Of a DNA stretch of 64,000 bases, positions 1 to 11,325 are shown piece after piece. Under the pieces are notes generated by a model that saw nothing but the letters and a program-made list of their open reading frames with translations, was not told where the DNA came from and made no database searches. Both the position numbers and the translations under genes were made by a program. Position 1 is the stretch's first letter; the number at the start of each line of letters is the position of its first letter. Source of the stretch: Ligula intestinalis (Eukaryota > Platyhelminthes > Cestoda > Diphyllobothriidea > Diphyllobothriidae); NCBI GenBank assembly GCA_036362985.1, contig JAYGXS010000004.1, positions 35,877,327 to 35,941,326 on the forward strand, in the 5' to 3' direction.

Positions 1-2874
1 CAAATAGAATTTCTTCACAGATGCCTCGACAATGGAGTGCTTCCGAAGAGCTTGTCCTACAAGCCACCGGTGAACACAACACTGGCGAGGCAATGGGTGA
101 TGCAGCATGGCAGGCGGATGACTCGAATCCTTATCCAGGACTGCCACTTTAGACTTCACAAATACCGCCGGATGATTGATCAATCATCGTCAACATGCTC
201 AGAGATCATTGGGGAGAACGGTACAGAGCTACTCCGTGTAGTGATTGACCAACGAGCCAGAGAACTGAGATCCACACGAGATAGGGAGCTGATGGATAAA
301 TTTCGCAAACTAGGCTCCTTCGCAGAAGAAGACAACGAACAACTGGTCCATAATCTGTCCTCCAAAGAACTGAACCCAGAACAGATCAGAGTGCTTCAAC
401 ACGGTGCCGGTTTCAACACCTCGGACGCGGACCCGGTTGACCTGGTGGCTGCCATCGAATCGGTCCTTAAACACACCCATGAGACCACAGAGACACAAAA
501 CCTGATTCGGCAACAGATCACCTCCCTTCTTATGACGCACAAACGCCGCCCGGTTATCCCGAGAACGGAACAGGATGCCCTGAAGACGCTGAAGGCTGAC
601 AAGACAATAATAATACTACCAGCAGATAAAGGGCGTTCTACGGTTGTACTGGACAAGGCTGAATACCTGCAGAAGGCCAACACACTGCTTGAGGACCGCC
701 AAGCATACCAAAAGTGTGAAGGTGACCCAATGAAAACGTTGGTAACGCAAATCAACTCAACACTCAATGTGCTGCAGAACAATGGTGCGATGACCAGATT
801 CGAACGATTGGCCATCAAACCAAACGATGCAGCGATGGCAAGACTCTACGGGCTACCCAAAGTTCACAAAGAGGGTACTCCACTTCGTCCGATCGTGTCA
901 TTGCAAGGCACACCCACATTTAACCTAGCAAAATGGATGTTTCGACGCTTGAATCCCCTTACCTCGGGCTCTGATACGACAGTCCGATCAGCCACGGATT
1001 TCTTGGAGAGAATCACCGGGTTACACCTCGAGGCAGATGAAATCATGATATCTTTCGACGTCATCTCACTGTTCACCACGATCCCACAAAGCCTGGCCAT
1101 TGAAACGGTAAGCAACCTACTTGACACACGCTATATAGAGGCAGCCAAAACACCTCAACGCGGACATCTCATGCAGTTGGTAAAGTACTGCCTCAAAACC
1201 TACTTTACCTTCGAAGGGACGGTGTACGAGCAAACCAAAGGTACACCGATGGGATCACCACTATCCGGTTTCATCGCCGAAGCGGTCCTCCAGAGGTTAG
1301 AAGCACTAGTGTTCGCCACCCACAAGCCAAAGTTTTGGGCACGTTATGTAGACGACACTTTCGTCATCCTAAAACGGGAAAGATTCACGGACTTCCATGC
1401 CCTCCTCAACTCAATTTTTCCGGATATTCAATTTACAATGGAGGCGGAGAACGATGGGCAGATGGCATTCCTGGACGTGTTGGTTCATCGCAAGTCTGAC
1501 GGGAACATAAAGACGACGGTTTACAGGAAAGCCACCAACACGCGTCAGATACTGAACTACCAAAGCAACCACCCATTGTCTCACAAACGCAGCTGTGTAC
1601 GAAGTCTGTACAAAAGAGCTGAAACTCACTGCAGCGAAAGAGCCGACAAAGTGGCCGAACTCCGCTATCTACAGCAGATTTTCACTACCAACGGATACCC
1701 CCGGAGCTTCATAGAGCGCAGTAGACGGGTCAAGCCAATAAGAAAGCCAACGGACAACCAACCAAAAGTCTGGCGGGCGCTACCGTATATTGCAAACGTG
1801 TCCGAAGCAGCCGCTCGACTCCTGCAACCATTAGGTATCGGCATCGCCCATAGACCCGAAGCAACGATCCGTCGATTGATAATGAAACCAAAGGCTCCCC
1901 TGTCCCGAGGTGAAACGGCCAACGTCGTGTATCGGATCCAATGTAGTTCCTGTGAAGTGAACTATGTCGGGGAAACGGGCAAGCGATTGCAGACCCGCAT
2001 GTAAGAACACGAAGGAGCGGTGCGCAGACAGGAAGAACGCTCTCTAGTGGCAGAACATTGTGCAGCTACAGATCATACGTTCGCTTTTCAAGACGCTGAA
2101 GTCCTGGGACGAGGATGCGACCAAACAGCTAGGGAGACACTCGAAGCCTGGCATACCACATCAAATTCTATCAACCGCTGTGTGACGCTGCCGGCAGCCT
2201 ACCAAGCTTTACGGCTTAAGTATAAGCAACACGACCACGGAAGGGAACGCCGGCCAGACGCGCCAACCACACACGAACGTATACGACCGCCAGATGCAGT
2301 CGCAAACGGAAGGCAAGCCATGTCGTCTACAGGCCCGCGGGATCAACAACATGATGTGAACGCAGACGAACGTGAGCACGCGCTGAGACCAGACCACAGC
2401 GAGGATGACCACCAGCCCGGCAGCAACCGAGACGGGAGCATGGACCTGGCAACAGGCGTTCGCACTTTTGCAGGAGGCAGTCAACACAGCAGGACGACGG
2501 GTGAACCCAACCAACGGGCCATGGTAACCCGATCAATGACCATTATCACCCCGACGCCACCACCACCACCTCCCACGGAGACGAGCCCACGGCCGCATGA
2601 CAAGAAGAACAATGCAGACAAACACACGCTGGGACCAGACAGCGATGATCACCAGCCCGGCAGCAGCCGACACGTGAACACAGACATGGCAACCACCGTT
2701 CACACGCTGGCGGGCAGTTGTCAACACAGCAGGAGGACGGGTGAAGCCTACCAACGGACCATGACAACCCGATCAATGACCGTTATCACCCCGACGCCCC
2801 CCCACTCCCCCCCCCTCCTACCGAGACGAGCCCACGGACGCATGACAACAACAGTCATTGGCCTGCCTAGCTGA
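1..2874 (+). pseudogene. Penelope-like element A: reverse transcriptase/GIY-YIG endonuclease, one in-frame stop
   Basis: This is the retroelement polymerase that copies its own RNA at a nicked target. The reading frame is open to the left window edge, so the true start lies outside. Numbering codons from base 1, the reverse transcriptase signatures are LPADKG (206-211), YGLPKVHK (283-290), catalytic Asp in FDVISLF (D353), KGTPMGSP (413-420), YVDD (449-452) and FLDVLV (490-495). A GIY-YIG endonuclease follows: VVY (642-644), a CSSC pair (648-651) and NYVGETG (654-660). Codon 668 (bases 2002-2004) is TAA inside the endonuclease. The same frame continues for another 290 codons with endonuclease helices (LEAW, SINRC) and then a Pro/Thr-rich tail. 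Apart from that stop the copy looks intact, so it is a recent copy with one nonsense mutation, or less likely a readthrough product. The motif order RT then GIY-YIG is diagnostic of Penelope-like elements. Confidence 0.92.
2345..2850 (+). repeat. 240-bp tandem duplication in PLE-A C-terminal tail
   Basis: Two imperfect copies with a 240-bp period: 'accagcccggcagca' recurs at 2411 and 2651. Because 240 is a multiple of three, the duplication stays in frame and doubles a tail module containing DDHQPGS, QHSR and TRSMT blocks followed by a proline run. The second copy has gained extra C-rich sequence near 2801-2820. Confidence 0.85.
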
Positions 2875-2919
2875 TGTTTCCCTTAAATACTGTGACAATT
2901 CGTGTGACTATTACCTTTG

Positions 2920-3090
2920 ACAATGGAAGCTTGTATGATTCCGAAACGTCAGGACGATAAACCCTTGGTTCCCGTGATCGCCTTACCTTCTCATATATAT
3001 ATATATATATATGAGAAGATAAGGCGATCTCCGGAACCATTGTTTTATCGTCCTGACGTTTCAAAAGTGTACAGGCTTCCGTCATCAGAG
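2920..3090. repeat. Palindromic pair of PLE-A termini
   Basis: The plus-strand PLE-A terminus (about 2943-3000: GAAACGTCAGGACGATAA block, GATCGCCTTA block, CTTCTC) is followed by (TA)n and then the same terminus in reverse (about 3001-3062). Similarity continues outward on both sides, with GGAAGC at 2925 against GGCTTCC at 3074. The right arm keeps an intact CTGATGA on the minus strand (3082-3088). This is a tail-to-tail junction of two copies of one family. Confidence 0.85.
3059..3088 (-). ncRNA. Hammerhead-like core in PLE-A terminus
   Basis: On the minus strand CTGATGA is followed by a possible stem II region and GAAA, the spacing of a type I hammerhead core. A stem III and cleavage site next to GAAA are not clearly formed. 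Penelope-like elements are known to carry hammerhead motifs in their terminal repeats; here the call rests only on the conserved core. Confidence 0.35.
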
Positions 3091-3162
3091 GTGGTAATTG
3101 TACCGCGCCTCACAGTATTAAAAGGTGTTGGTAGTAATAGTCAATAGGGTTTAACCAATACA

Positions 3163-3186
3163 GAGGAGGGGGGAGGGAGGAGGGGG
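3163..3186 (+). other. G-rich tract with quadruplex potential
   Basis: Runs of G (6, 3 and 5 long, with shorter GG pairs) separated by single A residues or AGGA, just downstream of the PLE-A palindrome. It fits a G-quadruplex pattern, but no function is shown. Confidence 0.5.
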
Positions 3187-3344
3187 TTAGACGGGATGTT
3201 CAATCATCGTGCCCTGTGAAGCGTAATAACCTCAGTCAAGGGGTCTCTCGTCAACTTCCGGTGTTCGCGTTTGTGCAGCCGTCATTGACCGGAGCTGTCT
3301 TCCCAGGCCGGGAATCCTCCTTATGCCCCCACGTCCACCCGGAG

Positions 3345-3600
3345 ATTAAAAAAATGGTTCCCGAGATCGCCTTATCTTCTCATTTATATCCGGGGACGCG
3401 CATCTTCGCTTCTATTAGCAATATATATATATGTATATATATGAGAAGAAGCGGCGCCTATAAACACCAACCTGCGGTGATGCAAGCCCATACGCTTTCT
3501 AAGCGTCAGGATATTATACCCACTTTACCCGAGATCGCCTCTTCTTCTCATTTATGCCCAGGGACACGCACTTTTGCTTCAATCAGGTATATGTTTATCC
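3345..3600 (+). repeat. Two further PLE terminus remnants
   Basis: At about 3350-3435 and 3500-3595 the blocks 'cccgagatcgcct', TCTTCTCATTTAT and GGGACRCGCA recur in plus orientation. The second remnant is preceded by 'aagcgtcagga', equivalent to the CGTCAG block of the other termini. The sequence beyond TCTTCTC matches the short extension seen at the ends of PLE-B. A second (TA)n stretch lies at 3419-3442. Confidence 0.7.
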
Positions 3601-3609
3601 ACAGCACGA

Positions 3610-5896
3610 TGCTATAAGTACTATACGATATTCCCTCATTAATATAGGAGAATTTATGGTTTTTCTTACTTAGAAAGTGCACAGCTTGTAGTTTGGAAGC
3701 CTATAACGCAAGTTCGACGGTAGATTGGTCTAAAAGGTTGTTGAGTATAAAACGTTTACAACTTGAAGCTACACCTTCTTTGAATGTGGAATAAGAAGAA
3801 AAGATAATTATTTACTTTGCAATATCTATAAAATATGCTCAAATTTGTAAGGCCGTCAAAGATAAATAATAAAACAGCAAACAGCTGAGCCTGATATTCG
3901 CAAACGGTCGAAAGGAAGCAAACACAAGAGCCGTCGTCGCGGTCTGACTTAAATATCATGAGATTATGCTGCACGGTGATAATCATTACAATCGCACTTT
4001 TGGACACATTTTTATTCGAAAACATATTTCAGAATTTCGTCTAATGTTCCACGTGATGCCCTATTTGCCAACGTCTGATGCCACTCCGCACGTAGCACCT
4101 GCGACGGCGTCGAAAGAAGGGAAACAAGCTGGTTACCTCTGATAGTTAACCAAAGTCGATCCCCTCATCGGCACTGGACAGGAGGTTGATGACATAGTAG
4201 AACTAGTCAATAAGAACTGCGAATTGGAGACTGGATTTCTAAGCGATTTAAACATCGCGGTAGTCGGACTCAATGCTTACGCTTACTGGATAAGTTCAGA
4301 AAATTGAGTAATTTATTGGATGATATCTCATAGCTCATTTTACCTAACATACGTGTCAGCGTGGGCGGTCTGACATGCCAAGTTACCGCTGTCAGAAGAC
4401 AGAAAAAACACGGTGGACCATCTATCCAGCAGTCGAAGAGCCTTTTATATTGATGAAGGTATTTGCTGACGGCCACACTGCTGAATCCTCCAACCCTTCG
4501 AATTGACAATAAAGAGGAAGAAAACAAAACTCCCATTTAATTAGTTACTACAAATCGTCAGGCAATTGACTGCGTGGTCTACATACAATACAGGAATATC
4601 ACATTTCGTACCATTATGAAAACTTTATGGATGCAGGGTGCTCCCCGGATTACCTAAAATTGAGGGCGGAGGACTGGCTGGTTGACGACCGTTATCAATC
4701 ACTTCCCTCGTGCTTGTCTGTAATCCTGCTATCTTAAACAGGTATTCAGAATAAGCTGTAGGGACTTAACACAAAATTACCATCTTTCAGATTTAGCCCT
4801 CTTATTTTATGGCTTCTCGTCCTCCAACTTCTCTGCACCTTACGCCCTCATTCACTTCCCCTCCCAATAATTTTCTTTGTTCAGTCTCCAATCGTTCGTA
4901 GGTAATCAGTACTCCTGCGTTGTAGGGAGAATTGGGCAAATGCTGTTGCTTGCTGGAAGATCTTTATCTGAACTGCGTCCCCTTATGAGAGTGTTTTTAT
5001 TGCGCGAAGGCAGATTACAGTCCTAACCATTTTTGGACTTAGCAGCGACGACATATCGAAATTCACAAAGTCGGTATCGGCTAACTGGTGAACCAAGTAG
5101 AAAATGCTTAGACCAGCCCGGTGCGAATTTTCGTTAGGGAATGAAAGTGTGTTGATTCAATGTGTTTAGCTTTCATTATTCCGAGAAATCAAAAGGAAGT
5201 ATAATTTGGACCGCAAGTTCTAACCGCATGAATGATAATTTAAACTACTGCAGAATTTGCTCGCTATCAAATTCTCTGCTATAGTAGAATAGGCTACATT
5301 TAGTGAAAACTTTGTTTAAAAAGGCCGGTCGACAGACCATCGCGCAACGAATTAAGTAAAGTGCTGAAAAGCACGCTTGTCCGTTTTGGTTATGCAGGCT
5401 AGCCGAGCAAATTACAATGCGCGTATTTCGCAACTAAGTGTTAAGCTCCCGAAAATTAGCCAACCGCACGATACAGAGGATAATGGGTTCTGCTGGGAAG
5501 GCTCAAATGGATTAGAAATTGAGGTGCCTTTGACAGCAAAGCTAGCAATGACAACTCAATCTGGAAAGCGGGCTAGTTCTGGCCAGTCGTATATTTCGTT
5601 GTCATTGTAGTTTTTATCTAGGATTATCAAATTCATATGCTATTTTCGGAAGCAGTTTTTTTTAAGTTTGTTAGGTTCTTCGCTAAAATTATGCGAAAAT
5701 GCCAACAGCACGCACGAAATAGCAGCTCCTCCTATTTTTGCGCCCTGCATTTTTTTTCATGATTATTAAGATTAGAGTTTTGGATTAGGTAGGGTACGAT
5801 ATAAGGATAAAGTTTTGGGTTAGATTTAATGATAACATACTAATAGTTACATTTACTACCATTTTACTCAGGAGGTGGGGTTCCTTTTAACATGTC
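3610..5896. other. No gene seen
   Basis: AT-rich sequence with only short, unrelated open frames. Around 5760-5850 there is a degenerate TTAGG/TTTGG-like stretch. No RNA gene, domain or clear repeat boundary was found. Confidence 0.6.
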
Positions 5897-6465
5897 GGCA
5901 AAAGTAGCATGTGTAGGCCCATTCATATATCCCCAGTCTCATAATTTTGTCCTGCAAAAACGGTGGTTATAGATTTTGGGGATGAGGGAAATAGGATAGG
6001 CAGCGAAGGAAATTTTTAGAAGTTAGTGTAAAGTGAAAAAAATGAAGTCGAAGTTGCTTCCCGCGGCTGTTAGGAGTGAGTTGTTCCGCATGTAAATTGA
6101 AGGTGTGCGTGGCACTTCGCGCCGCGGGCTATACTAATTTAACTCTAAAACGGTAAGTTGGACCTTAGGTAATTTGAATTAGACGTCCTCCTAACCACCA
6201 TTTCAATATTTCGGGAAATTCAAGAAACCTGCGATTTGGTTATTAGGTTTTTCCGCAATAAGCTAAACGATTATACAGATTAGGAAAATCTACACATGTA
6301 AATCAACAACTCTTTTAATGCAGTAAAGTGAAAATGCATGTAGCATTTATTAAAGTATAGTCCACTGCGTCTCCTAATTTCCCACCCATAAAATCCTATA
6401 ACCACCGTTTTCGTAGGAAAACATGCAGGGTGTAGGGATTAATGAGTGGGCCTACATGTCTTGCC
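5897..6465 (+). mobile_element. Non-autonomous TIR element, copy 1
   Basis: A 569-bp unit bounded by imperfect terminal inverted repeats of about 70 bp. It starts GGCAAAAGTAGCATG and ends CATGTCTTGCC; both ends run inward through TAGGCCCA and CGGTGGTTATAG or its complement. It has no protein coding capacity. The interior holds a GC-rich block (CGCGCCGCGGGC at about 6119). The same unit recurs at 43785 and, inverted, at 47186. The structure suggests a MITE or foldback element; no clean target duplication was found. Confidence 0.82.
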
Positions 6466-7134
6466 AAAATGACTTATAATTACGTTCTTTAGGACATACA
6501 TGCTTTTACAAAAGCTTTTTATCACCTCTCTTTAAACTTCAACCGATGCGCACGTAATCACGTATAAACCAGGAATCACACAGGAAATGCTAACGGTGTC
6601 TAATGTTGCGCTGAACCCCTCGCAGTTGTGCCACGTAGCGGCAGCGGGTGGCCGAAACATGTGATTAGGGTTTTAACTAGTACTGTCAGTGCTGCCAGTA
6701 TAGAAAAAAATTACGTCGTTTCACTGATTATAAACATCGAGCGTTTGAATGCTAGATACTTGAAAATAGTATTCGATGAACAAAAAGCCCTAGTAAAAAT
6801 CCCGGGTTATCAAAAAATAGGATTGGCTAGGTTTAGCTGCAGATGCTTAGCAACCCCGAGATGGCATCCTAGAAGAACGTTAACAATGCTCTTAGAGGTC
6901 AGTGTCATTTGCCTTTGATGATGGACACGAGAAAAATTTCAAAATTTCGGGAATAGCGATGGAAAGCGCGAAACTATTGCATCATTTTTCCCTTGTTTGC
7001 TCTTTTTGTTCTTCTTCTTGTTCTTCTCCTTCTTTCTCTCCATCTGCATTCCAGCTACCGGAGCTTAGAATTGTTACCGCAGCCATTGTTTCTAGCAATT
7101 TTCTCCAAAGTGATGTTTTGACACCCAATGATTG
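6466..7134. other. No gene seen
   Basis: Short open frames only. A pyrimidine-rich (TTC/TCC)n stretch lies at about 6985-7045. Nothing recognisable otherwise. Confidence 0.55.
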
Positions 7135-7245
7135 TCTTTTTAGAAGACGAAGATGCGATAACTGGAACAAGAGTTTTATTTGCCTGACGTTTCGGATTCC
7201 GTCGGGAATCCTTAGTCATAGGTAATCGTACACAGGTCTGAGACA
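7135..7245 (-). repeat. Solo PLE terminus
   Basis: On the minus strand the block order is that of the PLE ends: GGATTCC-CGAC-GGAATCC hairpin, GAAACGTCAGGC, AATAAAACTCTTGTTCCAG, then GATGCGAT and the CTTCGTCTTC end. The hairpin is perfect (7 bp), but the CTGATGA box is degraded. No adjoining PLE coding sequence is present. Confidence 0.75.
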
Positions 7246-8285
7246 TGCGCAGATTGTCTTTTTATTGATGTCTAACTTTCCGTAGCCAGATTTTGATCTA
7301 GGTGCTGTCTCGCTAGTTGTATGCTTCCCGAGGAATAGGTCCATCTATTTCTCAGGCAGAGTCTGTCTGGATAACCGGCTGCGTAGCCTGCAGTATTGCA
7401 CAGTACACTAAAATTATTCAGTCGACTTTTTACGTAAGTGTGACACTTATTTGTTTTTGTCATGATCAAATTGGACCGCGAAGAGTTTACAGACTACAGG
7501 ATACACCACATAAGAACCAGCTCAAAGCCCAGATAGAGGTTGCACCAATATTCTGTCGTTGCTTGACACAGGTACGAAAGGGTCCGGCACGACACTGGGG
7601 GTACCAGCGTTCCCTGCACGCTTTCTTGCAATAAGTTCAGTTTAGAAATTGTTGCCTTGTAATTTTTCCAGGGAAAACTTGCCAACTTGGTCCAATCTCT
7701 CTATCGGAAGATTTAAACTCCATGTTATCGATTAATTTCTAGGGCAATCGAAAGAGCATCGCGCAGGTGTGTCAAGCAGCGGAAGAATATCGACAAAAAA
7801 ACTGGTCTGGGCTTTTAGCTAGTACCTGTGATGTCCATACGTTGTACCTGGTAATCCTCATACTACTGCCTGCCGCTTTGCAGTCCAATGAATATTTCGC
7901 AGCTTTCCGACTGTGGCTAATATAATTTGACCCAAATATTAATATCAACTTTCAGTATACGCTTACAAACTCTCGGATAGATTGATTTACTCCAAACTAG
8001 TTATGAATTTGTGAGGAAATTAAGATGCAATAACCTTATGGATTCTAGTGCCAACGAAACCCTTGTATTTGAATTTTGTTGTTCAAATGTCGTGTTAGGA
8101 ATTTAGTCTCACATTAAAAAGTTTGAGTCTATTTCCCATACAGATAGCGACTGCTTTTTCTTCATGTTTGGGCAACCTCTTAACTTGGCTTCTTGCCCGA
8201 TTCCAACTCTTTCAGAAAGTTTGAGGTACTCCTCGCATAGAACTGACCCAGTATTTAATAACCTATTCTTTTTCCTTCTTAACAG
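7246..8285. other. Upstream sequence/intron of the membrane-protein gene
   Basis: No coding exon could be identified with confidence. The last 20 bases are a classic acceptor: a T/C-rich tract ending AACAG at 8285, directly before an open frame. The upstream exon or exons of the gene at 8286 should lie here or further left, but cannot be placed from sequence alone. Confidence 0.5.
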
Positions 8286-10417
8286 GTCTTGTCTGGCAAA
8301 CTGACCTCGGCTTCATGTTTCCTATAATGCCAGCTAGCGAGAATATGCGTTCGGCACATCTCAACAGGCCAGAACTTGCGCAGTTGGCGTCAGAAGTCTT
8401 GCAGAAGACGCCAACGGGCTCCCGTCTAGGGATCGCTGCTCTTCTAGCCCTTCAGCCGCCAAGTCTGGGTGGATTAGGCCAACTGCCGCAGACATATGAT
8501 CAGGAGCGATTGGCTTCGGAACTGAAACTGCGCGTGTTTAACTATATTCAGAGATCTGAGAACCCCTCCAGTCCTACCATCGCGCCCTCTTCATCGGGCT
8601 CTCTGTTCTCTGTGACACCACCTCTTCGAACGGCCATTGTAGAAACTGAGAAGAAGACGCGTCCGGTGTCTCCAGAATTTGTAAACTACCTGTTGTCGCT
8701 AATTTTTCTGTCGATTCGGGTTGCGAGTGCCTTCTGGTCCACATGGCCAACATTCTCCTACGTCTCTTCCGTCATTCTCATAGGTACTAGTATCTACTTG
8801 GCGTTTGAATTTGCTGCAGTCACCCTGCTTGTTCAGCTGCTTGTTTGCCTGGCTGTGCCCGGTGGAAATCGAGTGGATATGGCCCTCCAACTGGTCACTA
8901 ATGCATCGCAAGGTGCCTACAGGTATCTACTGGACGACCCGGAAGTCTACAATAAGCTTGTGCTAGTGCGTATGCCAGTCCATTTACAGTCCTGGCAAAT
9001 GCTTTGGCTAACTGCATTTGCTCTCCTTGTCACTCTGCTCGAGGTGGTTATTCTGTTTCATGTGAGTGTGCGACAGTTCTACAAGGCCCTTCGTGCCAAT
9101 CAGTACACTATCACTCGTCTGTTCAACATCGTTGAACAGACCAGCTCAGGAAATCAGGAAAGCCCGACTTTCCCAGGGCTGATGAGAGAAAACAGGCAGT
9201 ATGATGAGTTCAGGCCAAAAGCTGGCTGGTCCGCGCCGCCCGATGTTAAGGACCTCAGCCACTGCGCAAACACACCTCAACACCAGCACGGTGTCTGTTA
9301 CAGCCTGAAGCGACATCAATCGCGTAAACTAAGGATCTTGGGGTTCTTGCTGTTTGCCTTGGGCACCCTGATCCGTGTACCCTTCCTCATCGACCTATTC
9401 AATGTTTACTGGCAGGAAAGTGAATATCTTTGTATGACTGTGCTGGTTCTGTTCATTGTCATTCATCTTGCCTGGTTAATGCTCTGGTTCAGTTTCGCGG
9501 TCAAACAGAAGTGGTGTTTTCGGCTGGAATGCCCATTTCCACGTTCCTCCATTTCAGTACAATATCAGCATCGGCACCGACGTCCACCCTCAAAGCAGTC
9601 CGAGGAACTACAACGACATTCTATACCCTATACTTCCTCACCAAATCATAATTTCAAACCTCCTCATCGACAACAAACAGGACCAAAGCAGTGTCACGTT
9701 AGTCTAGACTCGTCGACGCTTCAGAGCCACTTAATTCCTAATGAGCAAGCTCCTGTTTACCCAATTCAAGCTCCTGACACGGACGTCGCTCTTAACCTAT
9801 CTCTCCTACCTTCGATGGATAATGCCCTTGAATCGGGTTCTACATACGTGTACTTTGCGCCTACACGTATGCGAAGTGACTCGCATATGCGCGCATTTGC
9901 ACCACCTCAAATCAATACAAGGTATTCCGAATTTCGGCAAAACTCGCGGGCCAGACAGTCGGACAATACAAGTTTCCCCTCCTTCAGCCTGCAAAACCCC
10001 ACAGCAACTGCCACTTTAAGTCAGCGAAACTCCGGGATCTCCACTCTACCCTCCAATGCTTCCAGTGCCACCCTTCGTTCTCCAGTAGCCTGTGCCGAAG
10101 AGTTCCCCTCATCTGCCAGTCCTGGCGTCCCTTGCAAGTCCCTCCAGCTCTGTACATCCTCCGCAGCAGACGTGGTCCTCCAGGAGGCAACAAGCTGTGA
10201 ACCAAATCGGCTCCTGCTTACAGCTGCATCAACTTCCACCACGAAGGCCGCCTCTGCCAGCGAGCCACCTTCAGCTAACCATGCTCGGGCTTTCTCAGGA
10301 GGTGTAGTCTTCCTCTCGAACAGCCTCACCTTACGCAATAGCCTCACTCCGGAGGTGTCGCCGCCGCCGAGGCAGAGTCCACTGGTCACCAGGAAGAAGT
10401 TATGCAGTCAGGTTTAA
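8286..10417 (+). CDS. Multi-pass membrane protein, 3'-terminal coding exon
   Basis: A single open frame of about 710 codons, the largest non-transposon frame in the window. Its frame is open from the AG acceptor at 8284-8285, through nine codons before the first Met at 8315, so I read it as a terminal exon rather than a whole gene. Counting from that Met, hydrophobic segments lie at about 123-145, 148-180, 227-252, 342-364 and 372-394, so at least five membrane spans. After them comes a Ser/Thr/Pro-rich, low-complexity tail of about 300 residues, probably cytoplasmic. A hydrophilic loop at 265-338 separates spans three and four. I do not recognise the family for certain. The span spacing and long polar tail faintly recall the Tincar-type multi-span proteins of insects, but that is a guess. 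Codon use is more GC-rich than the flanks, and no stops or frameshifts interrupt it. Confidence 0.75.
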
Positions 10418-11242
10418 CTCTCAACCTGGAAAACTGCAGTTTGTCCTCCTCGTTTCTCTGGCCTCGCCGTCACCTCCCAGCGTCCTGCTCATTCACACAC
10501 ACACACAGACACACAAACACAGGGGGTTTAAACTTGTCAAGAACCTTACACTGGCACGCACTCGTGCATGCACGAACCCCAGCAACCGTTCTTAATGCGT
10601 CTCCTTCTGTGTGTACGCTAACGAGAACGAGAGAACTTGGCTGGCGTGTTGCCGCCCAACTCATGTGAACAGTCCTCGCCGAAACCCCTCCCCCACATAT
10701 GCACACGGTGACGGATGACAGAGGCTCAGACCAGAGGGCGTTACCGTCAGAGCTGCAGCCTGGCTACTATCTCGAAATGTCGTACACACACATAAGGGGG
10801 GGGAGTTAGTTTCTTCTTCTGACTTACAGGGCGTCACGCACCCTTTTCAAACTCAGCGCTACATCCTCGAGCAATTCGTGTAAATCATCCGCATAATGTT
10901 CCCGTCAGACCTTTTTCGCCATTTTCATATGCGTGATTTATTTTGGGCTAATGATGTTCTGGATTCTATCTGTTTATGGACCATTAAAATCTCATCCAAT
11001 TAGGATGAACGCAAGTTAGAACAATGGTCTTACTTGAAGAATGGTTCTCAATTATCCAAAGAAATCTATCAATCGATGTTTATGGGCGTCTTTAACGCTG
11101 CTGTAATGGCTCAACTCAATCTCAGCCTTCATATTAAAGACGTAAATCTATAAAACAGAAACATTTTTGGCAAAGACATAGTAGATTAGAATGGTCATTT
11201 CGGGCTCATTAGTCTTCGTCCGACAAACACATTACAGCCTAG
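10418..11242 (+). other. Probable 3' UTR and downstream sequence
   Basis: Follows the stop codon of the membrane-protein gene. It contains a (CA)n-type microsatellite at about 10494-10522 and a G8 run near 10797. ATTAAA at 10983 is a possible polyadenylation signal. No further coding sequence is seen. Confidence 0.4.
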
Positions 11243-11325
11243 ATGGTGCAGCGCCCGAGACTCTAAACCACAACCTGTTGACCGGAAGTCCAACGCTCTA
11301 ATCTATGAGCTAAGGGCTCATCATC
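11243..11325 (-). repeat. tRNA-derived SINE-like head or tRNA pseudogene
   Basis: Read on the minus strand, an A-box-like TTAGCTCATAGATTAGAGCG is followed about 25 bases later by a B-box-like GGTTTAGAGTC. The ends (GAGCCC, GGGCGCTGC) are only roughly complementary. It is unlikely to be a working tRNA because the B box departs from GGTTCGANNC and the stems are poor. Confidence 0.45.

Noticed and set aside
11243..11325. Functional tRNA gene
   Set aside because: Box-like words are present, but the cloverleaf stems and B box are too poor; kept only as a SINE-like repeat.
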